From positions 30,794,001 through 30,858,000 of the forward strand of contig NC_134122.1 in the NCBI RefSeq assembly GCF_040939455.1: DNA of 64,000 bases. Direction: 5' to 3'. A program made the translations under genes and the position numbers. A model generated the notes under the pieces. That model saw only the letters and a program-made list of their open reading frames with translations. It had not been told where the DNA came from and made no database searches. Origin of the DNA: Microcebus murinus (taxonomy: Eukaryota; Chordata; Mammalia; Primates; Cheirogaleidae). Positions 27,235 to 64,000 of the stretch are shown piece after piece. Positions within the stretch are counted from its first letter, which is position 1. Each line of letters starts with the position of its first letter.

Positions 27235-27604
27235 CTCCAAACTGTTTTTGCAAAGACTTTTCATTTTCATGTGTGGTCACTGAAATCTCTGATTCTTTTA
27301 GCTTGTATTCAGCTAGGGTTTTGACAGATTTCCTTGAATGTGAGGAGCTAAATATAGAAGGAAAAAAACACCTCTCTGAGTCTTTGAAGATGGCCTCTGT
27401 GCTGCAGTTTTGCCTCAGCACTTAGCTAGGCCTGCGCTGATCCTAGTGATCAGACCAAGGTGAAAACTTAGGGTCTTGTTCAGGTATTTTCTGAACGTGC
27501 ATCTTACTCTGAGTATACGTATGGCCTTCTAAATTCCCTCTAATACATGAGTGGTTATAAATGTCCTGATTTCCCAGAGAAATTCTCCCCAAATTTGCAA
27601 CCTT

Positions 27605-27985
27605 TAGGAAGTCTGTATTAGTTTTTGAGAGCTAGCATTAACAAAACACCACAGACTGGATGGCTTAACCAATAGAAATTTATTTTCCTGCAGTTCTAGA
27701 GACAAGAAGTCTAAGATCAAGGCACCAACAGTGCTGGTTTCTCATAAGTTTTCTTTCACTGGGTTGCACATGTCTGCCTCATTGCTGTGCCCTCACGTGA
27801 CCTTTTCTCTGTGTGCACACATCCCTGGTACTTCTTCCTTTTCTATAAGGACACCAGTCATACTGGGTTAGGGTCGTACCGTTATGACCTCATTTAACCT
27901 TAATTACCTCTTTAAAGGCCCTGTCTCTAGATACAGTCACACTGGGTTAGGATTCAGCTTGTGAATTTTGGAAAATACAATCTAG
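27605..27985 (+). repeat. Ancient interspersed repeat, family B (copy 2)
   Basis: 'GTATTAGTTTTTGAGAGC', 'ACACCACAGACTGGATGG', 'GTCTAAGATCAAGGCACC', 'AAGGACACCAGTCATACTGG'. Same order as 3466-3805. Confidence 0.55.
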
Positions 27986-28747
27986 TCCATAATCTTTTGT
28001 CCCAGGCATATGTGGGTTGTTTGTTAGTCTTGCAATGTTTTTGAGCAAAGCCTACCACTTTTCCATCCTCGGTGAGTTCCAGTTTAGGGAAATTGAGACA
28101 CACACCTATGTCATTCCTGCAGGAAGTCCTCAGACATGTTAGAGCAGACATATACATTCATTTGCAAATAAGGTTTGCCCTGCTCCCCCTGGAACTGTCA
28201 GGGGTCCCACACTGGGAATGCAGGCTTCTGTCTTAAAGATTGCTGTCTAGGTGAGGCAAAGGCAAGTAAAAACACCACAAAGCTTTCTTTCCTTTCCTTT
28301 TTTTTTTTTTCATCGTCTTATATTCTTTTATTTATTATAATATATATAAGCACATCTGTTTTATGTACAATAACTGGTTCTGTCAAAGAATCACACCAAG
28401 GCATTCTACTGGTAATTTCCCCAAAATTAATTCAGGTAAAATTAAGATATTTATGTACTTCACAGGCTATCAAAACTTGAGACTTCATTATTGATTTCAG
28501 TTCTGCGGCCACATACACAATTCAAAATATTCATAAACTGGGTTAAGGCGATAAATGTGGGCTGAAAGAAATCGCAGGATTCAGAACAATTAAACTGTGT
28601 ATTTTGCTCTCATTAGAGTCACAATGTGAACAGCAAACCTTGTGCGTGTCTCAAAGCGCTTTTATATAGTGCCAGGGGCTTCTGACCGTCTGTGACTATG
28701 CGGCAGGTGAGCAAACAGCTGACATGACTTGAAGGCTTTGCGAGGGC

Positions 28748-29240
28748 TCATTTCTTCTCTGCCTCTCCTTTCTTGGGTTCGTTTCAGTTTGTAGTCAGCC
28801 AGGGCGGCCTTGATTGCATCTTCAGCCAGCCTGGAGCAGTACAGTTTCATGGGAGGAAGGCAGAGTTCCTTGGCGATGTGTGTGTTTTTGATGGTCAAGG
28901 CTTCCTCCACCGTTTTCCCTTTCACCCACTCAGTGGCTAATGAGCTGAAGGTGATTGCGGAGCAGCAGCCGAATGTTTTAAACCTGGCATCCACAATCTT
29001 CCCCACTTGGATCTGTAATTTCATTACATCACCACATGCTGGAGCCCCCACCAGTCCAGTTCCAACATTTTTAGATGTCTTGTCAAGGGACCCCACATTT
29101 CTAGGATTTTCATAATGATCAACCACCTTCTTGTGGTAGAGCCGAGCCAGAGCTGACAGCTCCCGGGCCGGCAGGTGCGGGCTCCGGAGCAATAGGGCTG
29201 AAGCCGCCCGCCTCAGACGGCCCACTCCAGTCGCAGCCAT
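28748..29240 (-). pseudogene. ISCU: Processed pseudogene of ISCU
   Basis: From the ATG at 29240 the minus strand reads an intronless ISCU, the iron-sulfur cluster scaffold of mitochondria and cytosol. Visible are the targeting-peptide region 'RRAASALLLRSP', 'YHKKVVDHYENPRNVGSLD' and 'GLVGAPACGDVMKLQIQV'. Damage: three codons lost after 'LQIQV', the conserved 'FGCGSA' changed to 'FGCCSA', and a two-base deletion near the end that shifts the frame past the old TGA at 28748-28750. A 3' UTR-like stretch with TTTATT (AATAAA on the minus strand) near 28328 runs to a T-run at about 28300, the old poly(A) tail. The multi-exon parent and this tail mark a retrocopy. The open frame is still long (206 codons), but loss of cluster-site context makes function unlikely. 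Confidence 0.92.
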
Positions 29241-29583
29241 CGTGCCGGCTTGCAACTGAACTATTTTCCAGAGTTCTGGCACAGTGGTTCTAACAGTTAC
29301 TCCATGCTTTTTTATTTTTTTTTTTTTTTATGTTTTTGTGAGAGTATGGGAACTTGGAACTGCCTACTCTGCCCTTTTGCTGATGACATGCCTCAATTAT
29401 ATTTTTAAGAGATTTAAATAATAAGGAAAAAGTTATATATATATATATTTCAGCTTTTGTATGTCTGAAAAATGGCTTTATTTTACCTTGTTAAAAGATA
29501 CTTTCACCAGTTATAGAATTCTAGGTTTGTAGTTTTTTTCTTTCAGTACTTCAAAGATACTGCTGTTGTCTTCTAATTTGCAC

Positions 29584-29656
29584 CTTTCCTTTCCTTTCTT
29601 TTTTCCTTTCCTTTTTCCTTTCCTTCTTTCCTTTCCTTCTTTCCTTTCTTTTCTTC
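29584..29656 (+). repeat. (TTTCC)n/(CCTTT)n tract
   Basis: Pyrimidine-rich TTCCTTT units at the 3' side of the adjoining minus-strand Alu; a tail-derived microsatellite. Confidence 0.85.
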
Positions 29657-29977
29657 TTGACAGTGTCTCACTTTGTTGCCTGAGCTGGCTAGAGAGCCAT
29701 GACATCAGCCTAGCTCACAGCTACCTCAAACTCCTGGGCTCAAGCAGTCCTTCTGCCTCAGCCTCCCAAGTAGCTGGGACTACAGGCATGTGCCACCACC
29801 ATTCCTGGCTAATTTTTTCTATATATTTTTAGTTGGCCAATTAGTTTCTTCCTATTTTCAGTAGAGACGGAGTCTTGCTCTTGATCAGGTTGGTTTCGAA
29901 CTCCTGACCTTGATCAATCCTCCTGCCTCGGCCTCCCAGAGTGCTAGGATTACAGACATGAGCCACTGCGCCTGGCC
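29657..29977 (-). mobile_element. Lemur-type Alu, minus orientation
   Basis: 'GACAGTGTCTCACTTTGTTG' to 'GAGCCACTGCGCCTGGCC', lemur linker present. Confidence 0.92.
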
Positions 29978-30994
29978 AAAGTCTGCTGTCTCTACACTGA
30001 TCTCTGCCTCCTCAGCCTGGTGGGATCTCCCTACTCTGCTCAGACTCCAACTGTGTGCACTATAGTTGGGAAATTATCCCCAGGTAAAGGATGTTTCCTT
30101 TCTCTCAGGGATCACAGTCTTGTGCTTCCTGTTGTTCTCAGCCTGAAAGTAGTTGCCTCATAAATTTTGTCCATTTCTATAGTTGTTTATGGCCGGAGGA
30201 CTAATCTGGTACCACTTTATCATAGATGGAAAGATTATTAATTTTCAGCTGTATAGTATTTTACTATATGAATTATACCACTACCGATCCATTCCTATAT
30301 TGTATTAGCCATTTAGGTGTGTTCAAATGGTCAGTAATATAAATGATGCTTCAGTGACTATCTTTCTACCCAGAAATGGAATTGCAGGTTTATAGGATAT
30401 ATATTTCTTCAACCTTACTAGATATTGCCAAGTTGTTCTCCAAATTGAACTGTTTTATATATCTGCAGTCAGCATATGAAATCCATTTATTCTACATCCT
30501 TGCCAAAATTTGATCTTGTTGAATTATTAAATTTTTCTTCTTGTGCAAATGAATGCAAAATGGTATCTTGTTACCTTTCCTAGATTACTAACATATATAT
30601 ACACATGTTAATATATATATCTATGTGTGTGCATATATATACACATGTCTGTATTATTGAGTATTTGGGTTTCTTATTTAATAAATTGCTTTTTTAGATG
30701 CAAAGTGTCTTTTTAGAAAATTGGACTTTTCATTATTGATTCTTTGGAGTTCCTTATAAATTCTATTTACTAAGAGGTTCGGTTGTATGTGTTAGAATTG
30801 TTTTTTCCAGTCTTGGCTTCTTCTAGATGCATATGTTGTCTTTTCCCATACAAAAGTGTTAAATTTTAATGCAGTGGTATTTATCTATGTTTTACTAAAT
30901 GATTTGTGCATTTTATATGTCCATCTCTTTATTCTCTAGACACAGGGGTGCCCCAAGGTTCAGCCTATGAACTTCTCCATTTACATTAATTCTT

Positions 30995-31326
30995 TTTTTT
31001 TTTTTTTTTTTTGAGACAGAGTCTTGCTTTATTGCCTGGGCTAGAGTGGGGTGAGGTTCTTGAGGTTCTTTTAAGAACCTCAAACTCCTGGGCTCAAGTG
31101 ATCCTCCTATCTGAGCCTCCCAAGTAGCTGGGACTATAGGTTCTTGCCACCATGCCCAGCTAATTTTTTGTTTCTGTTTTTAGTTGCCTGGCTAATTTTT
31201 TCTATTTTTAGTAGAGATGGGGTCTCACTCTTGCTCAGGCTGGTCTTGAACTCTTGACCTCAATCAATCTCCCACCTCAGCCTCCCAGAGTGCTAGGATT
31301 ATAGGTGTGAAGCACTGCACCCGGCC
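30995..31326 (-). mobile_element. Alu, minus orientation, exact target duplication
   Basis: T-run to 'GCACTGCACCCGGCC'. TACATTAATTCTT is repeated exactly at 30982-30994 and 31327-31339. Its left arm contains a small tandem repeat, 'GGTTCTTGAGGTTCTT'. Confidence 0.94.
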
Positions 31327-31339
31327 TACATTAATTCTT

Positions 31340-32485
31340 AATAATCTTAGTCTCCTGGCATTTGTACACTGTAGCTCCTCCACTGAATTCCAGTCATATA
31401 TGATAATTTAAAGGATTCTTGCTGAGCGATACTATGTTTCTGTTTCCTTTATTTTCCAAGTTTCTTGGGAATCTGCAGTCATTTTCTCCATTTCCTCACC
31501 TTCCATTCACTGTTGAACCCTCTGCAACTTGACTTTTGACCCACTATTCTACTGATAATAATGAGGTTTTTTCTTAAGCAACGCAGCCCATTCCCTTTTC
31601 TTTTCAAATGAAGTCTTATGTGAAATCACAATATATTAAACAAGCAGAATTGCTTTTGGAATGGTTTCGGGAAGAGCTGAAATCCAAACTGCTTGCTTCT
31701 CATCTCTCCGAGTTGCTCCAGAGGTATCTATTCTTAGTCATGCCTGCCTTTCCAACCTTACTATTCCTCTAAACACCCTTGTCTCCAGCTATACTGAACT
31801 GTTTGGAGACTCTTGCATCGTCATCCTTTCCATCTCTGTGCTTTTGCATAGTGCTTCTTTCACCTGCCTTGAACGTGCTTTTTAGCCCTCTCAGCTCCAG
31901 CAGCACCTCCTAGCCTAACTTTACCTTGATCATTCCTTCCTTCTCTTTTTGTGGCTGTTATCACACTTACCACACTGAATTGCAACTTTCTATTTACACA
32001 TCTTTCTTCCCTACTTAACAGAGCTTCTGAAGATCAGAGACGCTGCATTTTTCCCCCTTAATCTCTTTTCATCAACATTACATGGAATGAATAACTCAAT
32101 GAATGAATGGCTGAGGAAGCTGAGCTAAGCCAAAGTCAGGATTGGCAGACTACCAGGTTTTCTTGTAACAGCTTTATTAAGATGTAATTTACATACCATA
32201 CAATTCATAGGGTTGTGCAACCGTCACTGCAATCTAATTTTAAAACACTTTTGTCTCCCCAAAAAACCTGTGACCATTAGCAGTCGCTCTCTATTCCTAT
32301 TCCCCACCCTCCAATGCACTCTCCAGCCCTAAGCAACTACTCATCTACTTTCTCTGACAGCTAAATATAACATAGGTAAATTAATCACAAATCCTTAAAA
32401 TCTACCCCAATATCTGGACCATGATGTGAAATTTGGAAGGTAATTGTCCCATGTTATCAATTTGTACCACAGAGACTCAAATTTG
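31340..32485. other. Non-coding; old L1-type stretch at 32160-32400
   Basis: 'AACAGCTTTATTAAGATGTA' and 'GTTGTGCAACCGTCACTGCA' mark an L1M-type stretch. The remainder (31340-32150) shows no gene. Confidence 0.5.
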
Positions 32486-32489
32486 GGGT

Positions 32490-32800
32490 GTGGGCTGGGA
32501 ACAGTGGCTCACGCCTGGAATCACTGTGATCCAAAACTTAGGGAGGCTAAGGTGGGAGGACTGCTTGAGGCCAGGAGTTTCAGACCAGCCTGAGCAAATA
32601 GTGAGACCCTATCTGTACAAAAAATAAGAAAAATGTACCGGTTGTGTTGGTGTGCACCTGTACTCCCAGCTACTTAAGAAGCTGAGGCAGGAGGATCGCT
32701 TGAGCCCAGGAGTTCAGGCTGCAGTCAGCCTGCACTGCACTCCAGCCTGGGCAACAGAGCGAGACCCTGTCTCTTAAAAAAAACAAAAAAACAAAAACAG
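32490..32800 (+). mobile_element. Alu (J-like), plus orientation
   Basis: 'GGCTGGGAACAGTGGCTCAC' through 'GGGCAACAGAGCGAGACCC'. Dimeric and diverged. Confidence 0.9.
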
Positions 32801-33229
32801 GCTGGTCCGAAGGTAGTGAGTTGTCTCACGTGATTGTTCACAGTCAGTTACAGATTGAACTCCTTGTTCTACTACTTTCCCCCCTCCTCACTACTGCACT
32901 TGACTAGTCTTAAAAAAAAAAAAAAAAACACACAAAAACAAACTTGGAGGCCTGAAACACAAGCAGGTTTAATTCGCAATTTATTAGAGCTAGAACCACA
33001 TTTAATAGGGGTGGTTAATTTGGTCTTGCTTTTCACTATTGCTGTTGAAGTTGATCTCCCTTTAGCTGTTTATACTTTGGCAGAAAACAGTAACTGAAAA
33101 AACTCAGGACCGCTGATAGAATTTGTGATAAGGGCCTAGGTACAGTGCCTGGAAGGGAGTTTAGCCCCTATAAAATATCACGGATTAAGAATTACATGAG
33201 TAGCAGCTCTCTGGTGCTTTTATTTTTAA

Positions 33230-33490
33230 CGCGATTCTTTCACAGGACCGCCTCCGGATGGGTGCCGCGCGTGTAGCCACGCGGGAAACTTCAAGTACCA
33301 GCACTGGGCGTCTAAAGCGCGCAGCATTTTCCAAATGAGGATGGTCTCAGGCGTTGCCGGGCAGTAGCGTTTCCCTTCGCGGTCGCCGCGCCCAGTCGCG
33401 CGCGCAGTGACGTACACGGCGCGCCATGACGCAGCGCGCGGCGCGGTGCACGCTGGGATATTTAAGTCTTCTCCGCGGCGCGGAGCCGCG
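33230..33490 (+). promoter_or_regulatory. POM121: POM121 proximal promoter and 5' leader (CpG island)
   Basis: The CpG island starts near 33230 and runs through coding exon 1. Upstream of the start codon I see TGACGTAC (33408-33415, CRE half-site), GC-rich boxes, and GCACGCTGGGATATTTAAGT at 33448-33467, which resembles a ZNF143/STAF element on the reverse strand and overlaps a TATA-like TATTTAAG. A perfect 6-bp stem (CTCCGC/GCGGAG, loop GGC) at 33471-33485 ends five bases before the ATG. Factor binding is inferred from motif likeness only. Confidence 0.65.
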
Positions 33491-56458
<22,968 letters not shown>

Positions 56459-57856
56459 CCTTCATCCCCTGACCCTGTTCCCCCCCAACCCTTTCCCAAA
56501 CCTGGACCTTGGCACCTGCTAGGAAGAGCCTTTGACCTTTCGAGTTCCATAAAACCAATCTGCCCCAGATTTCTGGCTTCAGCCACCAGCAGGGTGGTGG
56601 TGGCCCTGGTGCCCTTTGCCTGCTCCTGGAGGAAGTAGCAGCTTCGGGGAGGGTCTGGCAGGGCAGAGCCCAAAACCTTTACTTGAACAGTCCCGCTGGT
56701 GAGGCTGAAGAACTAAGGAAACATCTGTACATACCGTTCACTCGCTTCCCTGCCTCTTGCTGTGTGTGACCGTAGTCAGGCGGCCTCCCTTCCCACCTTG
56801 GCCCGAGAGCCACCTTTGCTGGAGGGTGCACGCTGCAGCCCGCTTGGATCTCTGGTGTGCATTCAATGGGATTGGGGGAAATCAATTATCCCTAAAGCTT
56901 TTCCTTGCTTGGCTTGCTATAAGAAGTGGTTCCCTTCTCTTCCTTGGGTCCCTTTAGGGGACTCTTTCCCCATTTCTTGCTGCTTTGTCCCTAACTGGTT
57001 CCTTGCAGGATTTAATCCTTTTTAAATGATCTTGAAACTAGCTTTGCCTTGGAGACCCCAGTGGGTGCTGCTCCTGCCGTTTTCCTCCTGCCAATTCTGA
57101 GTCAATGTTTCATCTCCAATCCTCTCTGCCAGTTTGGCCCCTAAAAGCTTGGTGGCTTAAGACTGTTAGCCTGGCAGAGCCAGGGGTGAGATACCTCGCT
57201 CCAGGAGGGAAAAGCTCTTGGAGTAGGCAGGACGCCCACCGCTGCTTTCAGCTCCCTCCTCCCCCCACTACCCATTGGCCTCATTGGGCCCTTGTCTGCC
57301 TCTCCGGGATTGTATGTTTTGAGCCTTGTCCTGTGTTACTGTCTGATGCTCACGTCTATCGCTCTTTGAATCGAGTTTGGAGGAAGAATTGAATTGTATG
57401 AGTGGCGGCATGTTGGTAGTGCCGGACTTAACTGTTTCAAGTTTTCTGGGGCCTAGCTAATTGAATGTGGAAAGTAGCACCACTTATGGCTACAAGTGCT
57501 GACTCCTGAATTTTCAAATGGTGTTTTGACTTTAAGGGCTGGCAGCCCAGGAGGGTGGGGCCTGGGGGAAGCAAAGACCTTTCCCCTCTCTCTCCTCACT
57601 GACCTGACCTCACTGGAGGCTACATCACTGTAACATCTATTAGGAAATCTAATTAATGACCCATACTTTAATACTTTAAGGTTGTATCTTAGTTATTTTT
57701 CCCTATCAGGGTCCAATCCATCCTCTTTTTCTTCCTTTGTTCCACAACCACACACCCCAGGCCCAAGAACCTTGCTGCCACGCCCATCCTCTTTGGGAGA
57801 AGTATGAATGCGTGTGTCTAAATTAAAAGAAAAAATATTTAAACATTTTTTAACAA

Positions 57857-57862
57857 AATAAA
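57857..57862 (+). terminator. POM121: POM121 proximal poly(A) signal
   Basis: AATAAA in an A/T-rich context, about 1.4 kb after the stop codon. Confidence 0.6.
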
Positions 57863-58483
57863 AATTTATTTTTGTATTTAAGCTAAATTGCCTTTTAAAT
57901 TCCTTCAAGCTTGGTTCATCGAGGTGGTTAAGTATAAACGCTATTGACTAGAAATTAGCTGTATAGTAAGTTATGCCTGTGTGAAGAGGAGGCTCATGTG
58001 CTGTCCCAGGCAGCTTTCCTGAGGGACTAGAGCTCCTTCTGGACACGTTATATAAAACGTAATTCTTATTTTATAAATAATGTGATGTAGATGTAACTGG
58101 TCCCCCTCCTTTAGTGACTGAGGTTGAATGTTTCGTGGCTGGGGACTGCTCCCCACCCCCCAGAATAGCTCTGAAGTCTGATATGTTAATACTTGGCTGC
58201 GTGTGGAGCTGAGGAAGGAGCCTGAACCTCAAGTCCCAAATACCTGTTAGGATTGGAGGGGTGGGGGTGGGGCGTGGGTATAGAGATCAAGCTTCTACCT
58301 ATACCTTATGTAAGGTAGATCCTCTTAGTTTAAGTACCCTGAGCTAGTTTACCTCAGTTCCACAGGCAGGACAGTTGGCCCAGGAAGTCCCTGAAGGGCG
58401 TCCTGGCACCATGTGAGTGAGAGTGTGTATGTGTACGTGTACGCGCACTGGACAGGAACGGGAGGCTGGGACTTTCCATTACA

Positions 58484-58489
58484 AATAAA
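58484..58489 (+). terminator. POM121: POM121 distal poly(A) signal
   Basis: AATAAA followed by a T/G-rich stretch 20-60 bases downstream, as expected for a working site. It lies only about 120 bp from the opposing NSUN5 signal. Confidence 0.65.
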
Positions 58490-58604
58490 GACTTAATTCC
58501 TGTTGAGTCTAGTTGGAATTTTTAGTATGAATGTGACATTTTTTTTTCCTGCTTATGTCATTAAGAATAAAAAACTGTGATCTATCATGGGTCATGTTCT
58601 GCTT

Positions 58605-58610
58605 TTTATT
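58605..58610 (-). terminator. NSUN5: NSUN5 poly(A) signal
   Basis: TTTATT on the + strand is AATAAA on the minus strand, about 245 bp after the NSUN5 stop (58855). It faces the POM121 signals at 58484 and 58566. Confidence 0.7.
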
Positions 58611-58854
58611 TTTGTGGGCAGTACTTCTCTCACCAGCAAAAACACAGGCCAGGGAGAGGGACCCAAAGGACTGGGAAAGCCACTCTGTCATTCCAGCTGC
58701 AGAAACAGGGTCACCAGTTAACTTCCTACAGCAGTAAAAATAACCTTTCAAAACCCAAACTGCTGCCTGGGTATGAGGGTCCACAGGTTCTCAGTGAGGA
58801 GGCTGGCTGGTGTCTCATTTCTTACCAAGAAAAAGTCAAAGCCTTGAGCACCTG

Positions 58855-63702
<4,848 letters not shown>

Positions 63703-63800
63703 ATTCCCATACACCTTTACGACTGTGTCGCAAAGCGCGCTTGGCTCTGCGTCTGCCCTGACTTCCGGGGTCAAAAGTCACGGACCTTCTGGGACCGGGA
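63703..63800 (-). promoter_or_regulatory. NSUN5: NSUN5 promoter with ETS site
   Basis: CpG-rich block directly upstream of the ATG. CCGGAAGT (minus strand, 63768-63761) is a full ETS/GABP consensus, about 60 bp upstream of the start codon. No TATA box. This is the usual design of a housekeeping promoter. Confidence 0.7.
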
Positions 63801-64000
63801 TCCCGGTGCCTAAGTCTTCCAGAAGCGTGTACGGGTTTATACAGCATCCGTCGTAAGGAGTGCGACTTTGGGAGCCCATTTCGCCACTTTTTCACTAGTT
63901 CTTCTGTTTCTATTTTCAATTTTGCCAATTTTATGGGCAAATAATGGGATTTTACTGTCGTTTTAATTAAATTTCTGTTATTGAGTTTGAATATCCTCAC
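63801..64000. other. Non-coding flank beyond NSUN5
   Basis: AT-rich after 63880; no repeat or exon recognised. The long minus-strand frame reaching in from 64000 is an upstream extension of the NSUN5 frames, not a start. Confidence 0.5.

Larger units (their letters stand above)
25230..28290 (+). mobile_element. Old L1-derived block 2, with later insertions
   Basis: Same L1 type and order as block 1 at 13275-16008 ('GACAGATTGATTATAATGG', 'CATTATTTCTTGAAATAGTC', 'GGACATTTGAATATTATAA'). Alus at 25405, 26028 and 26897 and a family B repeat at 27605 interrupt it, and the ISCU retrocopy follows. No intact ORF. Confidence 0.7.
29300..30990 (+). mobile_element. L1-derived sequence with an Alu insertion
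   Basis: 'GGAACTTGGAACTGCCTACT', 'TTCACCAGTTATAGAATTCT' and 'CCAAGTTGTTCTCCAAATTG' are L1M-type phrases. No intact frame. A TA-rich simple repeat lies at 30590-30650. Confidence 0.55.
56459..58510 (+). other. POM121: POM121 3' UTR
   Basis: Downstream of the stop there are AATAAA signals at 57857-57862 and 58484-58489, with a further one at 58566-58571. No repeat interrupts this 2-kb stretch, in contrast to the introns, which fits a transcribed UTR. Which signal is used cannot be told from sequence. Confidence 0.7.

Overview
This is nuclear DNA of a primate, most probably a lemur (strepsirrhine). The short interspersed repeats are Alu elements of the strepsirrhine type: they read 'TAATCCTAGCACTCTGGG' where anthropoid Alus usually differ, and carry an expanded middle linker with 'AATTAATTGGCCAACTAAT'. 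Nothing prokaryotic is present. The two intact genes are POM121 (+ strand, coding span 33491-56458) and NSUN5 (- strand, 63702-58855). They lie tail to tail, as expected for the edge of the Williams-Beuren syndrome region (human 7q11.23). In human this block is multiplied into POM121/POM121C and NSUN5 pseudogene copies. All splice junctions were read from the sequence, obey GT-AG and keep phase. They give predicted proteins of 1215 aa (POM121, 13 coding exons) and 466 aa (NSUN5, 10 exons).

Layout. 1-5.5 kb: non-coding, with old repeats. 5.56-6.0 kb: a CpG island with an RFX X-box, a CRE-like site and a consensus splice donor; it may be a distant first-exon promoter. 6.1-7.3 kb: a dead mariner transposon. 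7.3-33.2 kb: repeat-dominated DNA with two L1-derived blocks of the same type (13.3-16.0 and 25.2-29.5 kb), MaLR-type LTRs, many Alus, and three dead gene copies: MYCBP (14.7-15.0 kb), DNAJC30 (24.4-25.2 kb) and ISCU (28.7-29.2 kb). 33.2-58.5 kb: POM121 with its CpG-island promoter; its 10-kb intron 5 is full of repeats, including a triple-nested Alu stack, a tail-less Alu and a 191-bp hAT MITE with a perfect target duplication. A poly(A)-tailed U6 copy sits in intron 11. 58.5-63.8 kb: NSUN5 and its compact ETS-site promoter.

How the genes act: POM121 encodes a membrane-anchored FG nucleoporin of the nuclear pore. NSUN5 encodes a nucleolar 28S rRNA cytosine-C5 methyltransferase. They share no pathway; what links them here is the convergent layout, with poly(A) signals within about 120 bp of each other. 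I found no undescribed gene system. The most useful leads are the upstream CpG island, the POM121 5' leader, the tight convergent 3' ends, and several well-preserved retroposition events.
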